From Bacteroidales bacterium (lineage in GTDB: Bacteria; Bacteroidota; Bacteroidia; Bacteroidales; UBA932): a DNA stretch of 13,010 nucleotides. The notes below the pieces were generated by a model, which was given only the letters and a program-made list of their open reading frames with translations, ran no database searches and had not been told where the DNA came from. Both the position numbers and the translations under genes were made by a program. The stretch covers positions 1 to 13,010 of the forward strand of contig JAILAO010000146.1 of the NCBI GenBank assembly GCA_024681565.1. The letters run 5' to 3'. Each line of letters opens with the position of its first letter. Positions within the stretch are counted from its first letter, which is position 1. Below, in pieces: positions 1 to 6,095 of the stretch.

Positions 1-332
1 CCGTAGAGCAGGATGTCGATGTCGATGGGACGGTCGTGATAGATCCTGCGGCCTTCCGCGTCATATTCCGGCGCATCCCGCCGTCCCATCTCCCGTTCGA
101 TCCGTTTGCAGATACGCAGGAGCGTCTGCGGGCGGCGTGCCGTCCGGTAACGCACCACACAGTTCAGGAAATCCGGACCGTCGAACCCCCAGGCCGGCGT
201 CTCGACCAGGGAAGAAAGGGCTTCATAGGGCCGGCCGATCAGCGCATCGAGACGACGCAGGGCCTCTTCGATCTGCGCACGCCGGTCACCCAGATTGGTG
301 CCCAGGGAGAAATATACCGGAACCGGCTTCAT
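1..332 (-). CDS. folK: FolK, 2-amino-4-hydroxy-6-hydroxymethyldihydropteridine pyrophosphokinase (3' end cut by window)
   Basis: This gene transfers pyrophosphate from ATP to 6-hydroxymethyl-7,8-dihydropterin, the step before dihydropteroate synthase in folate synthesis, in the cytosol. The visible 110 residues begin MKPVPVYFSLGTNLGDRRAQ, the usual HPPK N-terminus (S-L-G-x-N-x-G-D-R). They then show ETPAWGFDGPDFLNCVV (the P-A-W-G / Q-x-x-F-x-N region) and end in HDRPIDIDILLYG, which fits the HPPK signature R-x-x-D-[LIV]-D. A full HPPK is about 130-160 residues, so only the C-terminal part is missing. The ATG at 332-330 lies one base after the stop of the sufT-like gene, so it is the last visible gene of the sufS-sufE-sufT run and is probably translated by coupling. 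Identification is firm; the end lies outside the window. Confidence 0.93.
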   Translation of the reverse strand, partial: MKPVPVYFSLGTNLGDRRAQIEEALRRLDALIGRPYEALSSLVETPAWGFDGPDFLNCVVRYRTARRPQTLLRICKRIEREMGRRDAPEYDAEGRRIYHDRPIDIDILLY

Positions 333-333
333 C

Positions 334-690
334 CTAGAATTCCGGATCCCAGCCCAAAGCCACCCGAGCCTCGTCCGAGAGCATGCTCTGGTCCCATACC
401 GGATCGAACACCAATTCAATCTCGCAGCGCTTCACGCCGGGCGTATCCTCCACGCTGTGCTGCACGTCCGCGAGCACCTCGTCCGCCATCGGACAGTTCG
501 GCGCCGTAAACGTCATCTTGATATACACTTCATGCTCCTTGTTGATATGGAGCTCATACACCAGGCCCAGGTCATAGATATTCACGGGAATCTCGGGATC
601 ATAGACCTGTTTGAGGGCAAGGACGACATCCTCATAGAGCGGAGCCAGTTCCTTGACGTCCTGGGGTGTCAAAACTTCTTTGGAATCCAT
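334..690 (-). CDS. sufT: SufT-like DUF59/MIP18 family Fe-S cluster assembly protein
   Basis: This 118-residue protein is a single MIP18 (DUF59) domain, the family of SufT and PaaD-type proteins that help place iron-sulfur clusters on target enzymes. Residues 31-45 carry the family's D-P-E-I-P-V-N-I-Y-D-L-G-L-V-Y motif. TFTAPNCPMADEV (61-72) holds the conserved cysteine C66 in the T-x-P-x-C-P context. The C-terminal VFDPVWDQSMLSDEARVALG (94-113) is the usual V-W-(D/T)-x-x-M-[ST]-[DE]-x-A-[RK]-x-x-L-G ending. It follows sufE by 6 bp and precedes folK by 1 bp on the same strand, which supports a role with SufS/SufE. The precise client proteins cannot be read from sequence. The symbol is given by family and context rather than by a SufT-specific N-terminal domain, which is absent; DUF59 protein is the cautious name. 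Confidence 0.88.
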   Translation of the reverse strand: MDSKEVLTPQDVKELAPLYEDVVLALKQVYDPEIPVNIYDLGLVYELHINKEHEVYIKMTFTAPNCPMADEVLADVQHSVEDTPGVKRCEIELVFDPVWDQSMLSDEARVALGWDPEF

Positions 691-696
691 CTTCTT

Positions 697-1110
697 TCAA
701 CAATGTTGCCGGGCGGTTTCCCGGATGGTAGCGATCATCGAGGCCAGGCCGTTGGCGCGGGTCGGAGACAGATTTTCGCGCAGGCCGAGCTGCTCTACAA
801 AGGAGAAATCGTCCGCAGCGATTTCCCGGGCCGTCCGGCCCGAATACACACCGATCAGCAAGGAGATGATCCCCTTCGTGATGATGGCATCGCTGTCTGC
901 GCGGAAATGGATACGCCCGTTTTCTACGGATGCGTCCAGCCAGACACGGGATTGGCAACCCTTGATCAGACGGTCCTCTGTTTTCAATTCCTCCGGAAAC
1001 GGCTCCAGATTGTGCCCCAGATCGATCAGATATTCATATTTGTCCAGCCATTCGTCATACATCGAGAACTCCTCGACGACCTCTGACTGGGCTTCTTGCA
1101 GTGTTTTCAT
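697..1110 (-). CDS. sufE: SufE, sulfur acceptor for SufS
   Basis: SufE takes the persulfide sulfur from the cysteine desulfurase SufS and hands it to the SUF scaffold for Fe-S cluster assembly in the cytosol. The 137-residue product matches the family in length and order: an N-terminal helix (MKTLQEAQSEVVEEF), the Y-x-x-L-I-x-L-G block (27-32), then LIKGCQSRVWL with the acceptor cysteine at C52 in the strict G-C-Q-S-x-V-W context. A longer open frame exists upstream, but it runs through sufS and has no SufE similarity. The ATG at 1110-1108 is therefore the start; it overlaps the sufS stop as ATGA, a classic translational-coupling arrangement. The C-terminus (LSPTRANGLASMIATIRE) is also typical. 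Identification is very secure. Confidence 0.96.
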   Translation of the reverse strand: MKTLQEAQSEVVEEFSMYDEWLDKYEYLIDLGHNLEPFPEELKTEDRLIKGCQSRVWLDASVENGRIHFRADSDAIITKGIISLLIGVYSGRTAREIAADDFSFVEQLGLRENLSPTRANGLASMIATIRETARQHC

Positions 1111-2336
1111 CCTTCCAGCATTTTGATTGCCCTTTCGAGCGATTTGATCAGATATTCCGCCTCTTCCAGCGTATTGTACGGAGCAAACGAAACCCGCAGC
1201 ATGCCGGTCACGCCGAAGCGGTCCATCAACGGTTCCGCACACATCTGCCCGGAGCGGGAGGCAATCCCCATCTTGTCCAGAATCAGGGCCAGGTCTTCGT
1301 GATGACAATGTTCCACGGAGAACGAAAATAGGGGAACCTTCTGACTCAAGTCTTGGGAAACGCCGAAAAGGCGGACCTTCTTGTTTTCTTCTAATTTATT
1401 GATTATAAAGGATTTAATCTTTTCTTGCTCGGCTTGTATCCCACTGTCTCGCATGGTAGCAGCCATTTCGAGCGCCGGCCGCAAAGTCGGCGTCCCGGAC
1501 AGATTCTGGGTTCCGGCTTCGAATTTCTGCGGGAGCGGCGCATAGGTCGTGCCCGTCCAACGGACCGTGCCGATCATCTCTCCGCCCCCCATATACGGGG
1601 GCATCTGCTCCAGCAGTTCCCGCCGTCCGTACAGCACGCCGGTCCCCGGAGCGGCATACACCTTGTGCCCTGAAAAAACATAGAAATCACAGTCCAGTTC
1701 CCGGACATCCACACGCTCGTGGACAATGCCCTGGGCTCCGTCCACCAGGACCCGGCAACCGGCGGCGTGACAGGTCCGGACGATTTCCCGGACGGGATTG
1801 ACCAGACCGAGGACATTGGAAATATGGGCGACGCACAGCAGGCGCGTCCGGTCCGTCAGCAGACCGGGCAGCAGGTCCAGGCGCAACTGACCCCGGTCAT
1901 CGACCGGAAGGACTTTCAGGACCGCGCCCTTGCGTTCGCAAAGCATCTGCCACGGGACTATATCCGAGTGGTGCTCTGCCTCGGTGACGATGATCTCGTC
2001 CCCGGCATGCACGAAAGCTTCTCCGAAACTGAACGCAACAAGATTGACCGACGCCGTCGCGCCGGAGGTGAAAACAATCTCCTCCCGGTATTCCGCATTC
2101 AGATATTCACGGACACAGTCTCGGGTCGATTCGTATTCCGCCGTCGCAAGTTCGGCAAGACGATGGACCGCCCGGTGCAGATTGGCATTGCATTTCGTAG
2201 AGAGTTCCGTCCATTTCCGGATCACGGAAAGCGGACGCTGGGACGTCGCCGCATTGTCCAGATAGACCAGCGGTTTGCCATAAACCTGCTCTCCGAGCGC
2301 GGGAAATTCCTGCCGTATTTTTTCAAGCTGCATCAT
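1107..2336 (-). CDS. sufS: SufS, PLP-dependent cysteine desulfurase
   Basis: SufS is a class V aminotransferase-fold enzyme that removes sulfur from cysteine, giving alanine and an enzyme persulfide passed to SufE. Numbered from the upstream ATG at 2357, it shows YLDNAATSQRP (32-42), EAEHHSDIVPW with the cofactor-stacking histidine (126-136), VDGAQG with the PLP-contacting Asp206 and Gln209, and FSGHKVYAAPGTG with the PLP Schiff-base lysine K232. The catalytic C373 sits in RSGQMCAEP. The short SufS-type loop around the cysteine separates it from IscS. I chose the tandem ATGs at 2336/2333 because homologues start about seven residues before the I-R-x-x-F-P motif; starting at 2357 would add MLNLHFS, which overlaps a promoter-like element. 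It is first in the operon with sufE, sufT-like and folK. The scaffold genes sufB, sufC and sufD are not adjacent. Confidence 0.95.
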   Translation of the reverse strand: MMQLEKIRQEFPALGEQVYGKPLVYLDNAATSQRPLSVIRKWTELSTKCNANLHRAVHRLAELATAEYESTRDCVREYLNAEYREEIVFTSGATASVNLVAFSFGEAFVHAGDEIIVTEAEHHSDIVPWQMLCERKGAVLKVLPVDDRGQLRLDLLPGLLTDRTRLLCVAHISNVLGLVNPVREIVRTCHAAGCRVLVDGAQGIVHERVDVRELDCDFYVFSGHKVYAAPGTGVLYGRRELLEQMPPYMGGGEMIGTVRWTGTTYAPLPQKFEAGTQNLSGTPTLRPALEMAATMRDSGIQAEQEKIKSFIINKLEENKKVRLFGVSQDLSQKVPLFSFSVEHCHHEDLALILDKMGIASRSGQMCAEPLMDRFGVTGMLRVSFAPYNTLEEAEYLIKSLERAIKMLEG

Positions 2337-2345
2337 AGAGAAATG

Positions 2346-2353
2346 CAAATTTA
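2346..2353 (-). promoter_or_regulatory. Probable -7 element for the sufS operon (TAAATTTG)
   Basis: The minus strand reads TAAATTTG here, an exact match to the Bacteroidota -7 consensus TAnnTTTG. It ends 9 bases before the favoured sufS ATG at 2336, which would give a very short leader. No clear -33 TTG was seen about 20 bases upstream, so this rests on the -7 match and position alone. Confidence 0.45.
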
Positions 2354-2357
2354 ACAT

Positions 2358-2365
2358 TATTTTTG
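2358..2365 (+). promoter_or_regulatory. Possible -7 element for ruvA (TATTTTTG)
   Basis: TATTTTTG fits TAnnTTTG and ends 4 bases before the ruvA ATG at 2370. If used, transcription would begin at or next to the start codon and the mRNA would be nearly leaderless. It lies back to back with the sufS element, 4 bp away. No -33 element is evident and the stretch is AT-rich, so a chance match is possible. Confidence 0.35.
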
Positions 2366-2369
2366 TGAT

Positions 2370-2963
2370 ATGATAGACTACATTTCAGGAAAGCTGGCGA
2401 CACTGACCCCGACCATGGCAGTGATCGACAATCATGGGATCGGATACGGCATGGAGATTTCCCTGCAGACCTATGATGCACTCAACGGAAAGACCGAAGC
2501 CGTCCTGTACCTGCAGCGGCAGGTCAATCCGCGCGACGGATCGGAAGCCGACTACGGCTTTGCCACGACGGCGGAACGGGACCTGTTCCGCCAGATCACC
2601 AGCGTCTCCGGGATGGGGGCCGCGTCCGCCCGCATGGTCCTCTCTTCCCTCTCGGCAGAAGAACTCCGCAACGCCATCCTGAGCGAAGACGTCAACCGGC
2701 TCAAATCCATCAAAGGCATCGGTTTGAAGACCGCCCAGCGCATGGTTCTCGAACTCAAAGACAAAATCGTCAAAGGAGATGCCGCCGGCGCGGACCTGCT
2801 CTTCAAAAGCAACGCAGGAGCCGCTGCGGAAGAAGCCAGCACGGCCCTTCAGATGCTCGGGTTCTCCAAACCCAATATCAACAAAGCGGTCCAGGCCATC
2901 CTGAAACAATCCCCGGACGCAACGGTCGAGGAGATTATCAAAGCTGCACTGAAGAGACTGTAG
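2370..2963 (+). CDS. ruvA: RuvA, Holliday junction DNA-binding subunit
   Basis: RuvA binds four-way DNA junctions as a tetramer and loads the RuvB motor for branch migration during recombination repair. The 197-residue product has the three expected parts: an N-terminal OB-fold (MIDYISGKLATLTPTMAVID, then the G-I-G-Y block at 24-27), two helix-hairpin-helix motifs in domain II (SVSGMGAASARMVLS near residues 78-92 and SIKGIGLKTAQRMVLELKDK near 111-130), and a C-terminal domain III that contacts RuvB (ALQMLGFSKPNINKAVQAIL). Length and start agree with the family. It is divergent from sufS with very little space between, and convergent with mnmG, whose stop codon is only 2 bp from its own. Its partner ruvB lies about 7 kb away on the other strand rather than in a ruvAB pair. 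Confidence 0.96.
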   Translation: MIDYISGKLATLTPTMAVIDNHGIGYGMEISLQTYDALNGKTEAVLYLQRQVNPRDGSEADYGFATTAERDLFRQITSVSGMGAASARMVLSSLSAEELRNAILSEDVNRLKSIKGIGLKTAQRMVLELKDKIVKGDAAGADLLFKSNAGAAAEEASTALQMLGFSKPNINKAVQAILKQSPDATVEEIIKAALKRL

Positions 2964-2965
2964 GA

Positions 2966-4825
2966 CTAACGGCCGAAATATACCAACAAAACGGATATAT
3001 CCGCTGGCGAGACCCCGGAAATGCGAGAAGCCTGGGCAATTGTCAGCGGATGATATTTTTTGAGTTTCTGCCGGCACTCGATGGTCAATCCGGACACCTT
3101 CTCAAAATCAAAATCCTCCGGAATCCGCAAATCTTCCAGGCGCTGCAGCTTTCCTGCCATGGCAATTTCCCGGTCGATATACCCTTTGTAGCGAATGGAG
3201 ATTTCCACGTTTTCAACAACCTCCTGTTGATAAGTTCCACGTGGAACGATTTTCAAGAGGTCGCTTAGTCTTACCTCCGGACGTGTAGCCAGATCGGCAA
3301 TGCGCTTGGATTCGGTGATCGGGCTGGATCCGACAGACTCCAGATAAGGATTCGCCTGCTCTTTGGTCAAGTTCTTTTTCTCACAGAATCGCAGCAACTC
3401 CTCCACCTGACGGTACTTTTCCACAACGGCGGCATAACGTTCCTCGCTCACCAGTCCCAGTTCATATCCCAGCGGAGTCAGGCGCTGGTCGGCATTGTCC
3501 TGGCGGAGCAGGATGCGATATTCCGCGCGGGAAGTGAACATCCGGTACGGCTCGTCGACGCCTTTCGTAACCAGGTCGTCAATCAGGACACCGATATAAG
3601 ACTGGTCCCGCCGGAGAATGAACGGAGAGCATCCGGCCAGTTTCCGGTGCGCATTGATTCCGGCGACAATCCCCTGCGCCGCCGCCTCTTCATAACCGGT
3701 CGTTCCGTTGACCTGACCGGCCAAATACAGATTGTCGATTACTTTCGACTCCAGGGTCGCTTGAAGTTGGGTCGGATCGAAATAATCATATTCTACGGCA
3801 TACGCCGGGCGGAAAATCTTGGCATGCTCCAGTCCTTCGATGGCGTGCATGGCATCCAGCTGGACCTGAAGCGGAAGAGAAGAAGAAAAGCCCTGCAAAT
3901 AGAATTCATTCGTCCAACGGCCCTCCGGTTCGAGAAACAGCTGGTGCGCATTGTTCTCCGGAAATACACGGAGTTTATCTTCGATGCTCGGGCAGTAGCG
4001 GGGTCCCCGGCCGTGGATCATACCGGTGAACAGCGGGGAATCTCCGAACCCGGTCCGAAGGATTTCATGAACCCGTTCGTTGGTATGGAGAATATAGCAC
4101 GGCTGCTGTTCTCTCCCCTCCTGCACGCTGGAAGGTTCCGGACCAAAGGAGAAACGGGCCGGATCGGGATCGCCCCATTGGAGCGGAAGACGACTGACAT
4201 CGACGGAAGAAATATCAATCCGCGGCGGCGTCCCTGTCTTCATCCGGTCCGTAACAAGTCCCCTTTCTTTCAACTGTTCCGTCAGCCCATAGGAAGCCGG
4301 CTCTCCGATCCGCCCGCCTTCCATCTGGGTCCGGCCGATGAAAAGTCTGCCACCCAGGAAGGTTCCGGCAGTCAAAATAACCGCGCGAGACTTGAAAATA
4401 GCCCCGGTATTTGTACGAACACCGCAGATTTTTGAATTCTCAAAGAGGAAAGAAGTCGCAGAATCCGCGTAAATATCTAATTTACAGTTACTTTCAAGGA
4501 TTTTTCTCCATTCGAGAGAAAACTGGATTTTATCGCACTGTGCCCGCGGACTCCACATGGCCGGACCCTTGGAACGGTTGAGCATCCGGAACTGGAGCGT
4601 GCAACGGTCCGTAACGACTCCGGTCCATCCGCCGAGCGCGTCGATCTCCCGGACAATCTGTCCCTTGGCAATTCCGCCGATCGCCGGGTTACAAGACATC
4701 TTGGCAAAACACACCATGTCCATCGAAATGAGCAGCACGGACGACCCCAGCGTGGCGGCAGCCATGGCGGCTTCGCAACCGGCATGTCCTCCCCCGACGA
4801 CAATGATATCATAGAACCTGTCCAT
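2966..4825 (-). CDS. mnmG: MnmG (GidA), tRNA uridine-5-carboxymethylaminomethyl modification enzyme
   Basis: MnmG is an FAD-binding protein that works with the GTPase MnmE to modify the wobble uridine (U34) of certain tRNAs. The 619-residue length is typical. Visible landmarks are the dinucleotide-binding VVGGGHAGCEAA (9-20), SCNPAIGGIAKG, GTFLGGRLFIGR, the family signature GRGPRYCPSIEDKLRVF, QVNGTTGYEEAAAQGIVAG, and the C-terminal SRISGVSPADI that belongs to the MnmE/tRNA-contacting helical domain. A GTG at 4828 is in frame, but the ATG at 4825 gives the standard MDRFYDIIVVGGG start and shares one base with the ybeY stop (TGATG). Codons 527-531 (V-P-R-G-T) are written so that the DNA forms a perfect parS-like palindrome. 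The family is certain. Confidence 0.97.
   Translation of the reverse strand: MDRFYDIIVVGGGHAGCEAAMAAATLGSSVLLISMDMVCFAKMSCNPAIGGIAKGQIVREIDALGGWTGVVTDRCTLQFRMLNRSKGPAMWSPRAQCDKIQFSLEWRKILESNCKLDIYADSATSFLFENSKICGVRTNTGAIFKSRAVILTAGTFLGGRLFIGRTQMEGGRIGEPASYGLTEQLKERGLVTDRMKTGTPPRIDISSVDVSRLPLQWGDPDPARFSFGPEPSSVQEGREQQPCYILHTNERVHEILRTGFGDSPLFTGMIHGRGPRYCPSIEDKLRVFPENNAHQLFLEPEGRWTNEFYLQGFSSSLPLQVQLDAMHAIEGLEHAKIFRPAYAVEYDYFDPTQLQATLESKVIDNLYLAGQVNGTTGYEEAAAQGIVAGINAHRKLAGCSPFILRRDQSYIGVLIDDLVTKGVDEPYRMFTSRAEYRILLRQDNADQRLTPLGYELGLVSEERYAAVVEKYRQVEELLRFCEKKNLTKEQANPYLESVGSSPITESKRIADLATRPEVRLSDLLKIVPRGTYQQEVVENVEISIRYKGYIDREIAMAGKLQRLEDLRIPEDFDFEKVSGLTIECRQKLKKYHPLTIAQASRISGVSPADISVLLVYFGR
3225..3233 (+). 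other. TGTTGATAA nonamer abutting the parS-like site
   Basis: TGTTGATAA differs from the DnaA box TGTGGATAA at one position. It ends at the base before the parS-like palindrome and lies inside mnmG. The same 9-mer occurs three more times in this window, all between ruvB and mfd. Its function is unknown; it also simply encodes part of T-Y-Q-Q in MnmG. Confidence 0.4.
3234..3247. other. parS-like centromere site (ParB-binding palindrome) inside mnmG
   Basis: GTTCCACGTGGAAC is a perfect 14-bp palindrome centred on CACGTG. It equals the inner 14 bases of the chromosomal parS form TGTTCCACGTGGAACA and is close to the general consensus TGTTTCACGTGAAACA; only the outermost base on each side differs (A at 3233, G at 3248). 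ParB spreads from parS sites, which usually cluster near the replication origin, often in or near gidA/mnmG. It is read in mnmG as V-P-R-G-T, with a CCA proline codon where the parts of this gene I checked mostly use CCG or CCC. A half-site TTCCACGT lies at 3203-3210, 32 bp away. No parA or parB is in the window. Confidence 0.72.
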
Positions 4826-5244
4826 CACAGTGCGGCTTTCAACTGAAGGTAGTAATTCTCTTTCTGACGCATCAAAGCAATGTCCTCTTCGGTATGGTCG
4901 TCGTATCCGATCAGGTGAAGTAAGCCGTGCACCATCACCCGGTTGAGTTCATCGGTAAACTGCGTCCCGTAGAAGGCGGCATTTTCCCGGACGGAATCAA
5001 TGCTGATGAACAGGTCGCCGGACAGGATATCCTTCTCGCAATAGTCGAAGGTAATGATGTCCGTGAAATAGTCATGTTGCAGATATTTCATATTGACATC
5101 CAGGATATAATTGTCTGAACAGAAGATGATGTTGATGGCGCCGATGCGGCGCATCTCGCTCCCAGCCACCATTTTCAACCAGCGGTTGTTCTGCATCTTC
5201 TGCTTTAACTCAAAGCGTATATCTTCCTGGAAATAGCATATCAT
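4825..5244 (-). CDS. ybeY: YbeY, endoribonuclease / rRNA maturation factor
   Basis: YbeY is a small zinc-dependent protein needed for 16S rRNA 3'-end maturation and ribosome quality control. The 139-residue product has the family core: the central DIITFDYCE and SGDLFISIDSV strands (62-84) and the metal site HGLLHLIGYDDH, in which H106, H110 and H117 form the H-x3-H-x6-H ligand set. An open frame continues upstream to 5346, but those 34 residues are translated from an AT-rich promoter region. The ATG at 5244 gives the normal family length. The stop overlaps the mnmG ATG by one base (TGATG), so ybeY and mnmG form a coupled pair. Identification is secure from the histidine motif and size. Confidence 0.94.
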   Translation of the reverse strand: MICYFQEDIRFELKQKMQNNRWLKMVAGSEMRRIGAINIIFCSDNYILDVNMKYLQHDYFTDIITFDYCEKDILSGDLFISIDSVRENAAFYGTQFTDELNRVMVHGLLHLIGYDDHTEEDIALMRQKENYYLQLKAAL

Positions 5245-5259
5245 AGCCGAAAATTTTTG

Positions 5260-5267
5260 CAAATTTA
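5260..5267 (-). promoter_or_regulatory. Probable -7 element for ybeY-mnmG (TAAATTTG)
   Basis: The minus strand carries TAAATTTG, matching TAnnTTTG and identical to the element ahead of sufS, including the following CA. It ends 15 bases before the ybeY ATG, a normal spacing for a short Bacteroidota leader. I saw no clear -33 TTG at 19-21 bases upstream. Confidence 0.5.
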
Positions 5268-5286
5268 CATCTATTAAATTAAAAAA

Positions 5287-5317
5287 TTGGATTTGAAAAT
5301 AAATATTTCTATCTTTG
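5287..5317 (+). promoter_or_regulatory. Probable promoter for tonB (-33 TTG, -7 TATCTTTG)
   Basis: TTG at 5287-5289 and TATCTTTG at 5310-5317 are separated by 20 bases, agreeing with the Bacteroidota primary-sigma promoter layout (TTTG / 19-21 / TAnnTTTG). Transcription would begin a few bases after 5317, giving a leader of roughly 25 bases before the ATG at 5349. The leader has no Shine-Dalgarno sequence and is A/T-rich. This is the best promoter in the window. Confidence 0.65.
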
Positions 5318-5348
5318 AAACTCGAACGGATTATTAATAACCACAAAT

Positions 5349-6038
5349 ATGGAAGTCAAGAAATCACCCAGCGCAGATCTCAACAACAAGAAACTGTTGT
5401 TCATCGAGATCGGTTTAGTCTTGTCTCTCCTGGTAACCATCGGTGCTTTCGAGTACAAGTCCAGAGAGAAGACCACGAGCGTGTTCGAGGATCAGCCCAC
5501 AGAACTCATCGAGGAAGAGATTATCCCTATTACCCAGGAGACCCCTCCGCCGCCCCCCGAGACTCCGAAGATCCCCATCCTTTCCGATCAGATCGACATC
5601 GTCGATGATAACATCAAGGTCGATGACAACATCCTCAACCTCGAGGATGACTCCAACCTGGGTGTTGAGATCATGGACTACGTAGAGGAAGTGGAAGAAG
5701 AAGTCGTCGAAGAAGAGGCCATTCCGTTCGCCCTCGTTGAAGAGAAACCGAAGTTCCAGGGTGGTGATGCCAATACCTTCTCCAAGTGGGTGTCCCAGCA
5801 TCTTGACTATCCTGAAATCGCCAAGGAAAACGGTGTTTCCGGCCGTGTGATGGTGCAGTTCACCGTCAACCCGAACGGTACCGTCTCTGACGTCAAGGTC
5901 CTCCGTGGTGTGGATCCTTCCCTCGACAAGGAAGCTGTCCGCGTCATCCAGAGCTCCCCGAAATGGACTCCGGGCAAGCAGCGTGACCGCGCCGTCAAGG
6001 TGACCTATCAGTTCCCTGTGATTTTCCAGTTACGCTAA
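5349..6038 (+). CDS. tonB: TonB family energy transducer
   Basis: TonB couples the proton motive force (through ExbB/ExbD) to outer-membrane TonB-dependent transporters. The 229 residues show a short basic cytoplasmic N-terminus with KK pairs, one membrane helix near residues 16-34 (LLFIEIGLVLSLLVTIGAF), a proline run at 66-70, and a long periplasmic linker that is strongly acidic (about 46-123, ending in repeated E-E-V/V-E-E-E). The C-terminal TonB domain (134-229) has KPKFQGGD, YPEIAKENGVSGRV, F-T-V-N-x-N-G-T-V, and a final strand VTYQFPVIFQLR. This layout, acidic rather than Lys-Pro-rich, is usual in Bacteroidota. No exbB or exbD is adjacent, so it is an orphan tonB and its transporter partners cannot be named. 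It has its own promoter and is followed by an intrinsic terminator. Confidence 0.93.
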   Translation: MEVKKSPSADLNNKKLLFIEIGLVLSLLVTIGAFEYKSREKTTSVFEDQPTELIEEEIIPITQETPPPPPETPKIPILSDQIDIVDDNIKVDDNILNLEDDSNLGVEIMDYVEEVEEEVVEEEAIPFALVEEKPKFQGGDANTFSKWVSQHLDYPEIAKENGVSGRVMVQFTVNPNGTVSDVKVLRGVDPSLDKEAVRVIQSSPKWTPGKQRDRAVKVTYQFPVIFQLR

Positions 6039-6058
6039 TCCGTAGATACCAAAATAAG

Positions 6059-6088
6059 AGGCCGTCCGTACGCGGATGGCCTTTTTTT
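6059..6088 (+). terminator. Intrinsic terminator after tonB
   Basis: A 10-bp stem (6059-6068 with 6073-6082, one G-U pair in RNA) closes a TACG tetraloop and is followed by a run of seven T (6082-6088). It lies 20 bases after the tonB stop. It ends only 7 bases before the hflX ATG, so any transcript from tonB into hflX must pass it. Confidence 0.88.
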
Positions 6089-6095
6089 GACTGAA

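Noticed and set aside
539..547. TGTTGATAT in the sufT-like gene as another nonamer
   Set aside because: It is one base off the repeated 9-mer and within coding sequence; not counted.
697..1308. 203-codon version of sufE with an N-terminal extension
   Set aside because: The extra 66 residues are an out-of-frame reading of sufS; the ATG at 1110 gives a standard SufE and overlaps the sufS stop as ATGA.
1309..1324. Second parS-like sequence TGTTCCACGGAGAACG inside sufS
   Set aside because: It matches 13 of 16 positions of TGTTCCACGTGGAACA, but the central CACGTG core is broken (CACGGA) and the symmetry is lost. It is explained by coding for S-V-E-H in SufS.
4825..5346. 173-codon version of ybeY
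   Set aside because: The 34 extra residues come from the AT-rich promoter region shared with tonB; the ATG at 5244 gives the normal length.
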